From Cryptomeria japonica (Eukaryota; Streptophyta; Pinopsida; Cupressales; Cupressaceae): 64,000 bases of DNA. Each line of letters opens with the position of its first letter. The first letter of the stretch is position 1. Location: the NCBI RefSeq assembly GCF_030272615.1, contig NC_081413.1, positions 556,475,136 to 556,539,135 of the forward strand, given 5' to 3'. A program made the translations under genes and the position numbers. The notes under the pieces were generated by a model. That model ran no database searches. It was not told the origin of the DNA and saw only the letters and a list, made by a program, of their open reading frames with translations. Of the stretch, positions 48,661 through 61,389 are shown one piece after another.

Positions 48661-49480
48661 ATTTTAAAAAAATATATTTTTTTTTTTTTTGGAAGGATAT
48701 CTTTATTCATAACATCCTTATGGTTTCTTAATATAACATAGTTTTTCTAATATTGATAAAAATTTACAATTTAAAAATTAAAAATTTAAATTAAGATAAA
48801 TAGATGACTACAATTATTCATATATAAAATGCAGACGGGCGTCAATTTAAATCTCATGGATTTTTTGTTGATGGAGACTCTTCAATTCATTCTATGATGG
48901 TAATACATCTTTCGATGTATTTAAAAAAAAACATTTCTTATTTATATATGCTTTTCTATCCATTTATATTAATGATGTATTTTCTTATTTATATTTATAA
49001 TTCAATAATAAACCACTTGATAACCTAGTCAGTAATAAAATACATTGATATCATTGCCACCTGTCTAATGGCAGTGGAGCCCACTGTAGCCACTGTAGTG
49101 ATCGTATGGCCACCTCATGCGGACTGATACTGATAATTAGGCAATCGCCTGGACTGATACTGTGAAAGGATGTTTGGCCAGGCAAGAAGTACAGGAGGAT
49201 GAATCAATAAAAAAAATTAAAACAAACGACACAGGGAGGCACAGAAGAATAGCATTTTGAAAAGCAGAAAAATAACATAAAACTAGAGGGTTCATTACAT
49301 CTAGCCCAAGTTCTTTCCAGTTGAACCCACAGGCACATATTCAAAGCCAATCCACATCACCCACAGAACTGAAGAACCCAGATCCAGATCAGGGAAGATT
49401 AGACCTGAACCAGCAGATAGAGAGGGCCGAACAGGTACCAATATATAATATAATAAAAAGTAATATAACCATCAGAGAGT
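48661..49480. other. intron sequence without recognised genes
   Basis: AT-rich, with a T run at 48678-48691. A short tandem echo of cactgtag occurs at 49081-49100, and ggactgatactg is repeated at 49118 and 49151. Nothing else is recognised. Confidence 0.35.
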
Positions 49481-49484
49481 TTTT

Positions 49485-49910
49485 TAGTGGCGAATTCCGC
49501 GCGAATAGTTTGGGGCAACATCGTGGTCAAATCGCCCGGAATTTCGAGGTTAACGGTACACTGTAGAATCTAGCTTCGCCATTGACCACACACCGTTCGA
49601 CGTGCATGCCCGTAATATTTGCCTGGAATCACTCGTCGTGGGTATTAGATCACCTCCGTTATTCGCTAGCAATAGTAAAACGACCACGTACCCAGGACCT
49701 AATTCACCAATGGTAAATTAAATGCTCATTGCACGCGTCGGCCAAATTCGCCAATATCAATTCAAACATTATAAGCATTCGAGGACCCATTTCGCCCCGC
49801 TTAAATTAAATGTTCATTGCATGCCCGCGCAATTCGCCAAAAATGCAATTAAATTAAATGTTCATTGGCAATTGCAACGCCCGAGCCCCACGCAATTCGC
49901 CAAAAATGCA
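49485..49910. repeat. hAT subterminal region with attcgccaa repeats
   Basis: Copies of ttcgccaa occur at 49747, 49833 and 49896. One inverted tggcgaatt is at 49488 and variants lie at 49575 and 49701. Three of them sit in a longer repeat unit starting aaattaaatgytcattg (near 49718, 49803 and 49851). Clustered short motifs near the ends are where hAT transposases bind. Confidence 0.6.
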
Positions 49911-49922
49911 ATCATGGATTGC

Positions 49923-49930
49923 TATAAATA
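49923..49930 (+). promoter_or_regulatory. TATA box of the hAT transposase gene
   Basis: TATAAATA is followed 2-25 bp downstream by a pyrimidine-rich cactctttcttacactcttt tract, a typical plant core promoter. The transcript would begin near 49955 and reach the ATG at 50203 after a possible 55-bp intron (50129-50183, aag/gtgagt ... cgtag/tg). Confidence 0.6.
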
Positions 49931-50202
49931 CACTCTTTCTTACACTCTTTCTTACAATTTGTTCATGTCTGGTTAGTAAATTGGGAGCTCTCGAGTCTCG
50001 ATTCGCAATTTTGCATTCCGCAAATTGAGTTGGAAAGTCGAAGTTCATTGTAGGGCAAAGGGCCAGAGTTACAATCCTGCAACACAGGCCCAGGCATTCC
50101 TGATTCAGAGAATTGAGAAGGCATAAAGGTGAGTAATCATTTCTTCATACTTGATAGTATTAGTTTTAACTTTTAATTCGTAGTGAGAGGTCAAAACTCA
50201 AG

Positions 50203-53018
50203 ATGTCACAGTCAGACATGGGTGAGACTCCTCAAGGTGGTGAAGGGATTGAGATGTCACACAAGGGTGAGACTAAGACTCCTCAGGGTGGTGAAGGGAT
50301 TGGGATGTCAGACAAGGGTAAGACTCCTCAGGGCAGTGAAACTGAAGGGATTGGGAGGCCATCAAAACGCCCGAAACTTAAACTTAAAGATACTACCATA
50401 AAGTCTTTCTTTGGAATTGACAAAGTTTCTGGTCCATCAACTTTTGCAGTTGCAAAAGCCATTCACAGTAGCTCACCACCACCACAAGGTGGGATTGTCA
50501 TTGAGTTAAATGCATCAACTGAGGATGACAATACCGACAGAGCAGAAGATGTTCTAAGGGATACACACAATGAGATAATTGACTCGGATGCAAATGCTAG
50601 TACTGAAGATGATGTTGGTAGGAAGAAAAGAAAAAGGAAAGTAAAACTGGGGCGAGAGTGGTAGATGACAAGGAGTTTTAAGATTGATTGGGTAGCAAAG
50701 TACCCATTCATTGAACCGGTCCCAAACAATGATGAACAACCAACAGAATGCAGGTGTAAGATTTGTAGCTGGAAAACTAAAAGAGAGAACAAGATGCAGC
50801 TAAAGCTTGACACCATAGAAAAGCATATTGGTAAGGTTTATGAAAAACAGGTCATAGACGGAAAGGAAACACGAGTAGTAAGATGGAAATCAAAGGAAGA
50901 ATGTCTTCATGTTAAGTATGCTGCGGAATATGAAGAGCATAACCACAAAATGACACTGATTGGTAATAGTGGATTTGGAAATACAATCAAGGCTAGGCTT
51001 CAACATGCAACGAAAGATGCAAACCTAGCAAAGACTGTTCAAATAAGTGTTATTTTTCATATTTTGTCGAGAGGGCGTCCTATGAAAGATTTCCTAGAAT
51101 TTAGTAATTTATTATCTTTTTTGAATGTTCCTCACTATCCTATGTCACATTGGTCAATAAACGCTGGATGGGAAATGGCAAACTGTCTCACTGAGGTGGA
51201 AAAGCAAAATTTACAACAGAGTGTAAAAGAGTCAAATTTCATTTCATTATATCCATAGATGAAGTTACTGTGGTAGATAACACTGCTTGGGTTTGTATGC
51301 ATGTGTATACCGTAAAAGAACACGTCCGTCGAGCTCATCTACTCTGTGTTCGTAAAATGAGGGGCAATTCAATAGCAGAAGATTTATATTTGGAAGTTAA
51401 GAAAGTTTTGAATGAAATTGTTGGTATGGATGACTTGACAATTGCCAAGAAGTTGGTGTGTGTTGGAGTTGATGGAGCTGCAGTAATGCAAGGTCAAAGG
51501 ACCGATCTTTGCGCAAGATTACAAACTAGTATTGCACCATACATGGTTGGCATTCACTGCATGGCCCATCAAATGAATTTAACATATAGAATTGTAAGCA
51601 ATTTCCCTACAGTGTCAAAAGTTGAAGATCTGGTCCACGAGCTCCACTCATACTTTTGCCTAAGTCCTAAACGTTTTGCAGAATTTCAGATTTTTGCTGA
51701 GGGAGTAACAAGAGGAAACAAGCTTTTCAAGGATGTTGAGACCAGATGGATCTCCTTGCATGGACCAACGGAACGAGTACTAACAGAATATCAATCCTTG
51801 ATCGGACTAATGTATGAGCAACGCCTCACAGTAGACAAAGCTCCTAATCTCTTACATAAGTTAAGTGATATAGAGACTCTGTTAACTTTAGCTAGTCTTC
51901 TCCCCATGCTGGATTCAATGAACAAACTTGTTAAGAAAGCCCAAGATAGAACTATGTATATCAATGAATATAGCACTCTACGTAAAATGACATGCTTGAG
52001 CCTGGATGGTCTATATTCAGATCTAACAGGGCGAAGCCCAAATTTTTTTAGGTGGCAGATAATTACAGATTTGAATCATGCTGAAAATTTTTTACATTTC
52101 AATACAAAAAATGAGTTATGTGTCTTTGTAAAAGGATTTCAAATACCAATGCACCAATCTAAGACGGGTAAGCGAGGCAGAGCACTACCAGTTAAAAAAG
52201 AAGATTTTGACAAGATTGTTAAATCTGTTAGTGATAATTTGAATTCTATTGCATATGAACTTTCAACTGAGATTTGTGAAAGATTCCCTCGAGAAGAAAT
52301 ACTTGAAGCCATGGGTTGTGTGTATCCTCAATTTTGGCATTCAATTGGAGATAATCCAAATGACGCAAAGATGTTTCATAAAAAACTAGAGGAATTGATA
52401 TTGACATTTTCAAAAGATGCATATTGCAATGGACAGCCAATAGAAGGAATTTTAAATTCAAATCATCTTAAAAAACAAGGTAAGCAGTTTGCATTGCTTA
52501 TGAAACAACAGTTGGTTAACTTGGAGAATCCATTTGAACCTGGATCAATCACAAGGCTTTGGAAAAGGATAGATCAAAGTGAAGCATTGCGTATTGCAGT
52601 ACCAGAATATTTGAAACTTGCTGATTTATGTCAAACAATGATATTGGGGTCGGTGGAAGATGAGAGAGTTTTCAGCGCATTAGGGTTTTTGAAATCAAAG
52701 ATCAGAAACAAATTAGACAAAAATTTGGAAACTTGCTTGAGGTTGTTTGTAACCCAGTATAATGTTAGAGATTTTCCATATGATAGGGCACTGGCAATCT
52801 GGAATTCCATGCGTGAAAGACGAGGGTTGCGCAACACTTTAAAAGCTGGTGGTGCTACTGCTAGTGCTAGTGCTGAGACAAACGATGGATCGCAGACTCA
52901 GAGTCAGCATGAAGACGAAGAAATTTTTGAATACCCGACTCAAAATGAAGATGAACCTGCTAGTACTAGTCAGTTTCCAGATCTTGAGTCCATTTGGGAT
53001 ATAGAAGCCTCGGAGTGA
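50203..53018 (+). pseudogene. hAT superfamily transposase, nearly complete
   Basis: The N-terminus has three imperfect TPQG(G)EGIG-type repeats, a basic RPSKRPKLKLK stretch and an IKSFF box. A BED-like zinc finger follows (CRCKICSW ... H, near 50750-50830). The catalytic core shows IISIDEVTVVDN (first Asp, 51246-51280), VGVDGAAVMQG (second Asp, residue 68 of the last frame), HCMAH (C-x2-H, residues 97-100), ETRW (residues 157-160) and the C-terminal dimerisation block SVEDERVFSALGFLKSKIRN with the catalytic Glu. Only two breaks are visible: a TAG at 50662 and a frameshift near 51245. The last 582 codons (51270-53018) are open. Closest by pattern to ZNF862-like hAT proteins. Confidence 0.85.
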
Positions 53019-53400
53019 GTCACTGAAGTGAATTAGCAATCAGTTTATAGGTATTTATAATTATACTACAGTTCTTGAGTCATATTACAATTTCAATTTG
53101 CAAAATTGCAATACTATAGTTGTCATTGATGATTTTTTATATTGTATTTCTTGAATTTGTCAATCAGAACGGATACTTATTTCATATTTTTAATTGTGAA
53201 TTTGAATTATTTGTAAACAATTAGAATTTATTTTCTGAATTATTAGTAAACAATTGAATTATTAGTAAATTGGTATTTGGTTCCACATTATGTTGAACAT
53301 GAAATGCAACAATTTGTGTCACAAGATCCATAAAATTATTCATATTGCATAATTGTTACTGCTAGAACCTTTCTACTGTTCTACATTAAATGTTTAACAT
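53019..53400. other. 3' flank of the hAT gene
   Basis: AT-rich, with attattagtaaacaattgaa repeated near 53210-53265. No terminal inverted repeat was recognised. Confidence 0.35.
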
Positions 53401-54660
53401 GATGTTCATGGCGACTAGGGTTTTGTGTTTGTTTTTTGTCTTAGTTGGCTAGTAAACCGAAGTTGTCATGCGTTGAAAATCTAAGTTGTCCTCTCTTTAT
53501 TTGTTCATGTCAACATCAAGTGTGGTCAAACGGTTGGTCAGACATTGAGACAATGAGACATGTTTAATGTTTCATCTCTAACTCGCAGATAAATTTCATG
53601 TTTAACAATTTAAGTGGCAAGTTAGCGAGTGTTGGTTTGGGTTTAAATCGTGAGGTCTCTAGTTTTTTGAGTGTTAGCATTTTATGTTAGCGACCTGGAG
53701 ATTGTTAATGAAATTGCTTTGGTCTTGAGGTCTCGAATTGGTTTGATGCCATGCATTATAGCCGCGAGAGTTAGCGAGTAACTACTAAGTCAATAATGGT
53801 TTGTGTGCCACTGCTCGCGCCTGTTTATGACGGTAATTAACATAAAACATCGATTTTTGTTGGTACTCGCTGGGTCGCTACGGTCAAGAGATAAAAAGTT
53901 TTGAGATTTTATGGTTATCGCTAGCTCGCAGGTCCTTTATCATCAAGTCAGTTTAAGTCGCGAGCTTGCGAGTACTGGGAGATTTTAGTTGTCGCTACCT
54001 CGCAAGATGTTTTGCTCTTGACCATTTTATGTTGCGAGGTTGCGACTGGGTGTGATTTTATGTTGTCGAAAGGTCGCGAGGTGTTCGTGGTTAAGTCATT
54101 TTAATTTGCGATCATGCGATGTGGTTGGTATCGCAGATTATTTGGTTTCGTTGCTTGCTCGCAGGTTTTGAAGTTGTTTAGCATTTTAAGTTGCGATCTG
54201 GCGACAGGTAAGTTTTGGTCTGATTTTGTGGTCATCGCATGCTCGCGAGTTTGTAAGTCTTAAGTCAAAAAGTGTTGCGAGCATGCGATGGCGGTTAAGT
54301 GCCTTGTTGTCACGGAATCGCAAGGGTTTAAGTCAAGTTAAGTTTCGAGTTGTGAGCTTGCGATGAAATAAGTTATTTTGTTAGATTTGCAGTGGTCGCC
54401 AGCTCGCAGGTAAAGAAAGAATATTACAAATGTTGTTGCGAGGTTGCGACTGAAGGGCTTGATGAAGATCAACGGCTGTTGCTCACTCGCGAGCTTCTTT
54501 GAGGATTCGTAAAAGGGGTTGCGAGCTTACGATTAAGAGGATTTGGTAGCATTGTCGCTAACTCGCTAACACGTGGACTTGTTTGCCGGGTTTTGTAAAA
54601 GTTTTGAATGGCAATCGCCAATCAAATAGAAGGGCATGAATTCAAATTTCGCTCGAGTAC
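53400..54660. repeat. left block of degenerate GCGAGC palindromic repeats
   Basis: About twenty sites of the type gcgagcttgcga, tcgctagctcgca, gcgaggttgcgac and tcgcatgctcgcgag are spread at 50-70 bp spacing, often alternating in orientation. They are separated by words like gttaagt and attttatgtt. 53634-53783 is a direct repeat of 60561-60711 at roughly 85-90 percent identity by eye. Confidence 0.75.
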
Positions 54661-54908
54661 TTCAGCTTTGAATTAATGCCACAGTAGCTAGTTCATGCAA
54701 GTGTGGCAATTAATGAGACTTGAGAGAAGGGACGACGCCCAAATACCATAAATTGCATGATCGAGCCGAGATTTTGTATAATTGCATTAATGCATTCTAT
54801 CTTCGAGGTAATCCAGTGAATTGAGCTTTGCAACAACATTGGAGAATTTGGAGTGTTGGGTGTGGGAAAATTTCAGAAAATTGGTGTAGTTTTTCTCCTG
54901 CAGCTAAA

Positions 54909-57900
54909 ATGAGCCAGGCGACGAGTGGAACTGGAGGTTCCAAGCCCAAGGAACACGACAAGTGGAGGACCTGGAGGTTCCAAGGCCAGTGCCACTGAGG
55001 AAAAGACGGTTAAGAAATACAAAGAAGAATTTGTAGATTTGCTGCCAGGGACTTCCGTTGCTTTGAATACAAATGATTTGGCATGGAAAGATTTGTGGAG
55101 CCAATGCAAAAACCCTACCACGCTTAATATGATTGGTTCTGCTCTATTTCATTATTTTTGGAATAATAGGGTTAAGGGTGTCCTGATGTCAAACCCTTGG
55201 GATTTTAATACGGCAAAGTTAATTGTGCCAGATGTGTATGTTGATGTGGATTTGATCAAAGAGTTGGCCAAACGCTATTGCCCAATATCTAGGGTAATCA
55301 GAAGAAAGAACCGCTCTGGCCTAGTTTCAATTAACTAAGCTAGCTTTGTTGAAGCTTTCCAGATTACTGGTGCTGCATGTACAGATATAGATTTGGAGCA
55401 GATTGCAGAGGATTATGACAAATACAAAGGTGTTATCAAAAAGCATGCAATGCCCAGATACATGCCTAGGGTGAATAGGAAACCGGTTATAATTCTAGAG
55501 AGTATCGAACCACCATTTGACATCACACCTTTCCACCATTATATGCATTGTACAATCTATGCATTATGCAGAGTGTTGGGTTTTGATGGAGATTCAACAA
55601 TGTCAGCTGAATTACTGATGATGGTTATGGACATTCAACACCCAGATGTTAACAAAGATTACGATTATGTGGGCTATGTGGTTGAACACATTCATAATGC
55701 TCTAGTTGAAATTCAGAGTGGTGCACCCAACCCTACATTCAAGCATTATTCATTGTTGATGCATTTAATCTTGTTCTATACTGTTGAGTTCATGGATAAA
55801 GAATTGGAGTTTTTCAAAGAAGAATTGGGTGTCTTAATGCCACTACAAAGATGAACCCAGGTTTGGGACAGTAGTTCTCCCCATTCTTCTTTCTTTTTCT
55901 TTGAAAATTGGATTGTTTCGCCAATTATGGAAACTCTAGGAATAAATAGGGAACGATTGTCAATTAATGTTAGGAGAGTTTTGAGACCTTACCAGTATGT
56001 TCCAAACTGGTCTATTTCACATAACTGGGGGGGCTTTTATTTTTTTGATAACTTTACTGTGATCAGAGTCTATGGGTGTCCTCAGCCTCCCCATATTTTA
56101 CCAAAATTTGTTCCAATTAGGATTGCTTTTATGGAGTTTATTTGGCAATTGACCCTAGTTGAAAAAGAATACCTTGAAAGACACAGGAAGGGTTCTCTTC
56201 TTCCTAGGCTTTGGGTTGTGTCTGATTTTACCATTGGTAGGAGTTCCTTTGATGAAGTAAACAATTTCCTTAAACAGTATAGGTTGGTTAATGTTGTGTC
56301 TAGATTCTGTGATCCTGAACAATTTCTTAAACGTGCATTGCCAAAAATAACACCTTGGGCCACAATAAAGGACCATGAACCATTGGATGATGAAGATGTG
56401 GTTAGAAATTTGCTGAGAAAAGATGAAGTACAAGAAAGGAGAAGAAAATGGAAAAATTTGATGAGTTGAAGCAGAATTGAAGGCTGCTAACCCTAGTTTC
56501 TCAAGTTTTTGCCCTGATATCTCGTACCTGGAGAGGATTAACAAAATGTTGAGTTTATATGAAACTCTGATGGAACAAATGCCTCAAATTCCAAAAGTGG
56601 TTGCTCAGCAACAAGAACCCCAAGATGGACATTCTTCACATGGCAAGAGGCCACTTAGTATGTCTGCTGATGATGTAGAGAGTGGGGATGAAGTTCAATC
56701 TACCCGAGTGCCAGTTGCAAAGAAACAAAAAACCAATGAGGTCGGTACAATTGTGAGGAGAGACCCTGCTAGAGCAATTGTTACAGAACAAGGACACTAC
56801 TTTCATCAAATAAGGACACATCTCAGAGAAGCAGGGCAGAATGAAGAACAGGGAGAAACAAACGAAGCCCTTGCTCAAGGCTTTGATGAGCGTGTGATGT
56901 TGTCAAATGAGTTCATGAAAGATGATGACTTTATTAAGTCAGATGAATTTTAAAAAATTTTGACAAGGTTGAAACAAAAACAATTAAGACAAAATCTGAT
57001 CATAGAGGAAGCAAATGAAGAAAAGAAAGAGGAAATCATCAAGGCATTGCAGGAATATGATCCTGACAGGGAGCAAATATCTGTGGAACAGGCAAGACAA
57101 TTGATTAAGAGTACCGATATGATTATGATGCCTGACTGGGATATCCAATCTATTTTTATTATTGATTAGATTAGGAAGCAAGAGGACCCAATGTTTAAAA
57201 CTGAATTTGAAATTGGAGATGTAATAAGAGGATCGAGATTTAATCCTAAGTCAAAGACACTAGCTGCTTGGTCTTTGGCCCCTTCCACTCAAAAGCCCCA
57301 CCTTCTAAATATCCAAGTAGAAAAGAAAGCTGACAAAATGATCTGGAACTTGCAGAACACAACTGGCACGGAGATTGCCTCATTTTTTACTCAAGTTTCT
57401 TTCATGAATTTATCAAAAACAGAGGATTTGTCAAGAAGATACACAGAAACATATACCCAATTGATTGCATTGTCTAAAAAATATGAAGAGACACTGATGA
57501 AGAAGGGCGCTCTGGAGGAAGAGTTAGTGGAGTTGAAAGAAAAAAATTGCAAATGAGCCCCCTCCAATACAGATTACAGAACAAGTACAAGAAATACCAG
57601 CTGATGTGACAACAAAAATGGAGGAATACATAGGGGAAATTGAAAAGCTTGAAAAGGAACAAAATGTCAAGGCTATCTCTGTTGTGTCAGGAATTCTGAA
57701 ACACAGGATTAATGTATTGAAAGGAAAATTGATGGTAGTGCATGATTTGCACATTTCTTTGAAAGAGGCAAGTAAAACATCCTCTGAGGCTGTCGCTTTT
57801 CTTGGACCTTTGTTCAATGTTTGGTCAAGAAGAAGCAGATTAATGGATAAGCTAGATACTGCAATGATGTATAGTGACGAGTTCCCTCCCAAGATCAATG

Positions 57901-58364
57901 ACACTAAAGACATGGTGGAGGTAATGAATGCAGCTTATGCATTTTTCACATGGAAGGATGTGCTTATAAATGAAAAATTGCAGACATTTGGGGAAGGTTA
58001 TAGTAAATTGGTGCCTTCAATTTATGGTAGTAATGGAGATTTGAAATCAGTTTCTAATTGGACCAGTGAATTTGATTTGATTCTGAAGCAAGAAGAAATA
58101 ATCAAGCATATAAATGAACAGGTTGATGCTGATTTCCTTAACGGTATGCTTGATTCACTGTTCAAGGTTGAGGTTGACCATGCAAAGTTTATTGTTGAGT
58201 CCAGGGCAGTTACAGATGCCAGATGGACAGATTCAATTGCAAAGTTGGAAGAGGTAAAGGCATTCAGTTGGCCAACAGACAAAGAGGTGGACAGGTGGCA
58301 AGCCATGCTAAAGCCAAAGAAGAAATGTCAGGTTGAGTTTGCTACCCAAGATTCCTCACAGTAA
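54909..58364 (+). pseudogene. unknown large protein, about 1,150 codons, decayed
   Basis: I do not recognise the family. A start at 54909 (MSQATSGTGGSK) meets an early frameshift. One frame then runs 54925-56469, interrupted by TAA at 55336 and TGA at 55852 but sensible on both sides (SGLVSIN, then ASFVEAFQITG). A shift near 56465 leads to 56465-57554 with stops at 56951 and 57167. Another near 57540 leads to 58364. The first half looks helical (NPWDFNTAKLIVPDVYVDVD, FHHYMHCTIYALCRVLGF). The middle has Trp/Tyr-rich WSISHNWGGFYFFDNF. A basic PVAKKQKTNE stretch at about 56715 could be nuclear targeting. The C-terminal third (57450-57700) is Glu/Lys-rich and coiled-coil-like. No zinc knuckle, protease, polymerase or DDE motif was found. 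Confidence 0.55.
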
Positions 58365-60440
58365 TTCTAAGCTTGTTCAATCCTCATCTTATAAAAGGAT
58401 TCCAAAATTAATTTGAGAGGGATGGCCACTTTTTCTTTTTGATCGGTAGAGAGGGATGGCCAGTTGGCCACTTTTATTGATGTTGAAAACTCTTATATAG
58501 TTATAATAGCTCAACTGTTCAAGAATTTGATAAGTGCATAGATGAATCACAATGTGAATTTACTTTCTGATATCATTATGAATATAATATCAATATCATT
58601 TGCAGTTTGAGATCTTCACATAATTGTCTCTGTGTTGAATTTATGTTTTCACTGTGAATTGAATGGTCAAGGGTTTTTCAGTTTACATATGAATCTGGGT
58701 TGTGTATGTAATGGCATTATTCATAATTTAATTCCTATTTATCTGCAAATGAATCTTATTGAAGTTTATTATCAGGTTGTCTTTGAATTGTAAGTGACTC
58801 TATGCCCTAGGATAAGGCACTGGTATGTTGTCTTGATGTTGACTTGGTGAAGTGACCTTCCAATTATAATAGTTGATTCATTGTGGGTGAATATGTTTTC
58901 TTGTTTGCCTTTGATTATGAAATTGTGATTTTTCTATAACATCTATCATGGAATTGGATCCTCAAAAGATATTCCCTTTAATTGAGTTGCATGCATGTTT
59001 TACTAATTATGTTGTATTCCTATCTATTATGGTGTTTGATACTTTCATTCTTAATACTCTTATGATTTTATATGCTATGGATGTTTATGTAATATATATG
59101 GAGGTATTCTATGACTATAATCCGCCCACCAATTACAATGAGGTGAATCCTTAATATGATTCCAAACTAACAGAAATTTTGCATTCCTCGGCATAATAGG
59201 AAGCATTAAATGAAAAATTGCATACACCATAACAATGCAACAAATGAAAAAAGTTAAAACTCATGTTTCTGATCATTTGAAAGAGATAGAATTATACACA
59301 AAATAAATTTATATATAATTCCTTCAAGAACCCGCACAAAGCTTGACACTAAATGTTTTTCATTTGCTCTGTAAATGACTATACAGTATACAACTTACTC
59401 CCTTCACCTAGAATCTAGAATCACTACTAGAACCAGAAAAGGAACCCCAATGACTATACAACTTGCAAAACTGCTTGAGCCATGCCATTATCACTTTGAT
59501 GCCTTCGGATGGAATGTGAGATGTTACGTTTTGTCCAACAAATCATTTCCAAATAGAGGAGGAAGCCTTCATGCCCAGGAACAAAGAAAATGGAAAGAGG
59601 AGCTCGAGCCTTCATGCCCACGATCAGGGAAAGTGGAAACAGGAGCTTTAGGGTAAATGTAATATATTGGGGAGGGGTCGCAACTTCCATGTCGTCACAA
59701 AGATGACTGGCTGCCACTCCCCACCCAAACAAATCCTTCTTTCATTCCTTTGCGGGCTCCTTCTTCAAACCCCTTGCCATCCTATGGCAGAGTAGAAGCA
59801 GAGGATGTGTCATGCTTGGCCTTTCTTGACAAGAAAAGGCTTTCACACCCCCTCTGGCAATCCTTCTCACTTTCACAACCCCTCTGACAATAAACAAACT
59901 CACACAGAAGAAAACAAAAAAACACCCATCCGGTATCACAGAGCACACAACAACTCCATGCACGATCCTGCTCAAACATCATCTTCCTTTCTGAGGAAAA
60001 AACCACTCTCAGAAAATGAAAAAGGTTTCTTTTCTCTTCTACCAATTAAGTCACCACTCCATTGTATTTATAACATTTTCACACTTCATTTGGTGATGCT
60101 CATTCACGTGAAAAATCATCATTTTGGTGTTTTTCAACATGACTGTAGACTCTAGAAGTCATGCCTATCAAATCCACTACATCCTGCTAAGGCTCATCTA
60201 TTGTGAACGATTTTGTTATGATTTTATTCCTCCTTGGTTGGACAAATTCTGCTTCAGAATCCCTGACAACAAGCAACCTGAGCTCTTATTTCTCAGAGAA
60301 ATCCGTGATCTCCCATCTCTAACTCGGAAGAAATCCAATCCTTTTATGCCTCTGAAACCGTCGTCCTCGCTTGTCTAATCAACCTCAACTCAGGAGAAAC
60401 CTTCAAACTAGTCCCTCGAGAATGAGTCAGCATCCAAGCC
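58365..60440. other. non-coding part of the unknown element
   Basis: No gene is supported. Open frames at 59805-60155 and 60124-60378 (plus) have no recognised domain and overlap each other in different frames. 59560-59640 contains a short duplication (ccttcatgcccaggaa and ccttcatgcccacgat). Confidence 0.35.
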
Positions 60441-61160
60441 TTAAAAAATTTAGGTTGCGAGCTAGCGACCAGATAGTTTGTGGTTAAGTTTTATGGTTAT
60501 CGCCAACTCGCAAGGTAAAATGTCTGAAGACGTGATCAAGATGCGAGCTAGCGACAAGTTGATTTGGGTTTACATCGTGAGGTCTCTAGCTTTTTGGGTG
60601 TTAGCGTTTTATGTTACTGAGCTAGAGATTGTTAGTGAAATTGCTTTGGTCCCGAGGACTCGAGTTGGTCTGATGTCATAACATTATAGCCACGAGAGTT
60701 AGTGAGTAACTCATTTCATACAGTTGTCGCTAGCTCTCATGTTTGTTTAATGTTAGCATTTTTAAGTCATGAGCTAGCGACTAGACGGTTTGTGGTTAGG
60801 TTTAATGGTTATCGTCAGCTCGCGAAGTTAAATGTCTGAAGACCTGATCAAGCCGCGAGCTTGCGAGTGAAGTGCTAGCGGTTAAGAGATAAACAGTTTT
60901 ATGTTGGCGAGTACGCAACAAGGGTTAAAGTTACCAGTATCTCCAAGTCGCTGCGGTGACGAGGACTTGACATTTTGTGGTCGAGAATTGGCGAGTGGCA
61001 GTTCAGTTTCCCTCAGTCGCTAGATCTCGAGGTTACGAAGGCTTAGCATTTTCAGCTTGCGAGTTGGAGATAGAGAGAGTTGTAAGGGCTTGTCGCTAGG
61101 TCGCGAGATTTTCTAATGGGCAGTCTTCCAAGTAGAGAGTTGACGACTGTGTGCCACGTG
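60441..61160. repeat. right block of degenerate GCGAGC palindromic repeats
   Basis: Same composition and motifs as 53400-54660. It contains the direct-repeat partner 60561-60711. It also has an internal duplication, 60457-60553 and 60768-60868, which shares gagctagcgac, agtttgtggttaag-like, tggttatcg and gatcaag words in order. Confidence 0.75.
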
Positions 61161-61183
61161 TTTTAATGACTTAAAGTTAATAT

Positions 61184-61372
61184 CTTGAAATCGCCAATAT
61201 TTTTTTTTTATGGTTTGAAAATAGCTTGAAATCGCCAATATTTATTTTTATGGTTTGAAAATAGCTTGAAATCGCCAATATTTTATTTTAATGGTTTGAA
61301 AATAGCTTGAAATCACCAATATTTTTTTTTAATGGTTTGAAAATAGCTTGAAAGTGCCAATGCAAATATTTT
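61184..61372. repeat. 40-41 bp tandem repeat, five copies
   Basis: Copies begin cttgaaatcgccaata at 61184, 61225, 61265, 61306 and 61347, each followed by a T run and atggtttgaaaatag. The fifth copy is more diverged. Confidence 0.95.
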
Positions 61373-61389
61373 TTTGGTTTTAAAAACAT

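Noticed and set aside
59805-60378. Two overlapping open frames (116 and 84 codons) as a host gene
   Set aside because: No domain, different frames, no clear promoter or splice structure.
61184-61372. CRISPR-like array
   Set aside because: Unit and spacing form a simple head-to-tail tandem repeat without unique spacers, in a eukaryotic nuclear context.
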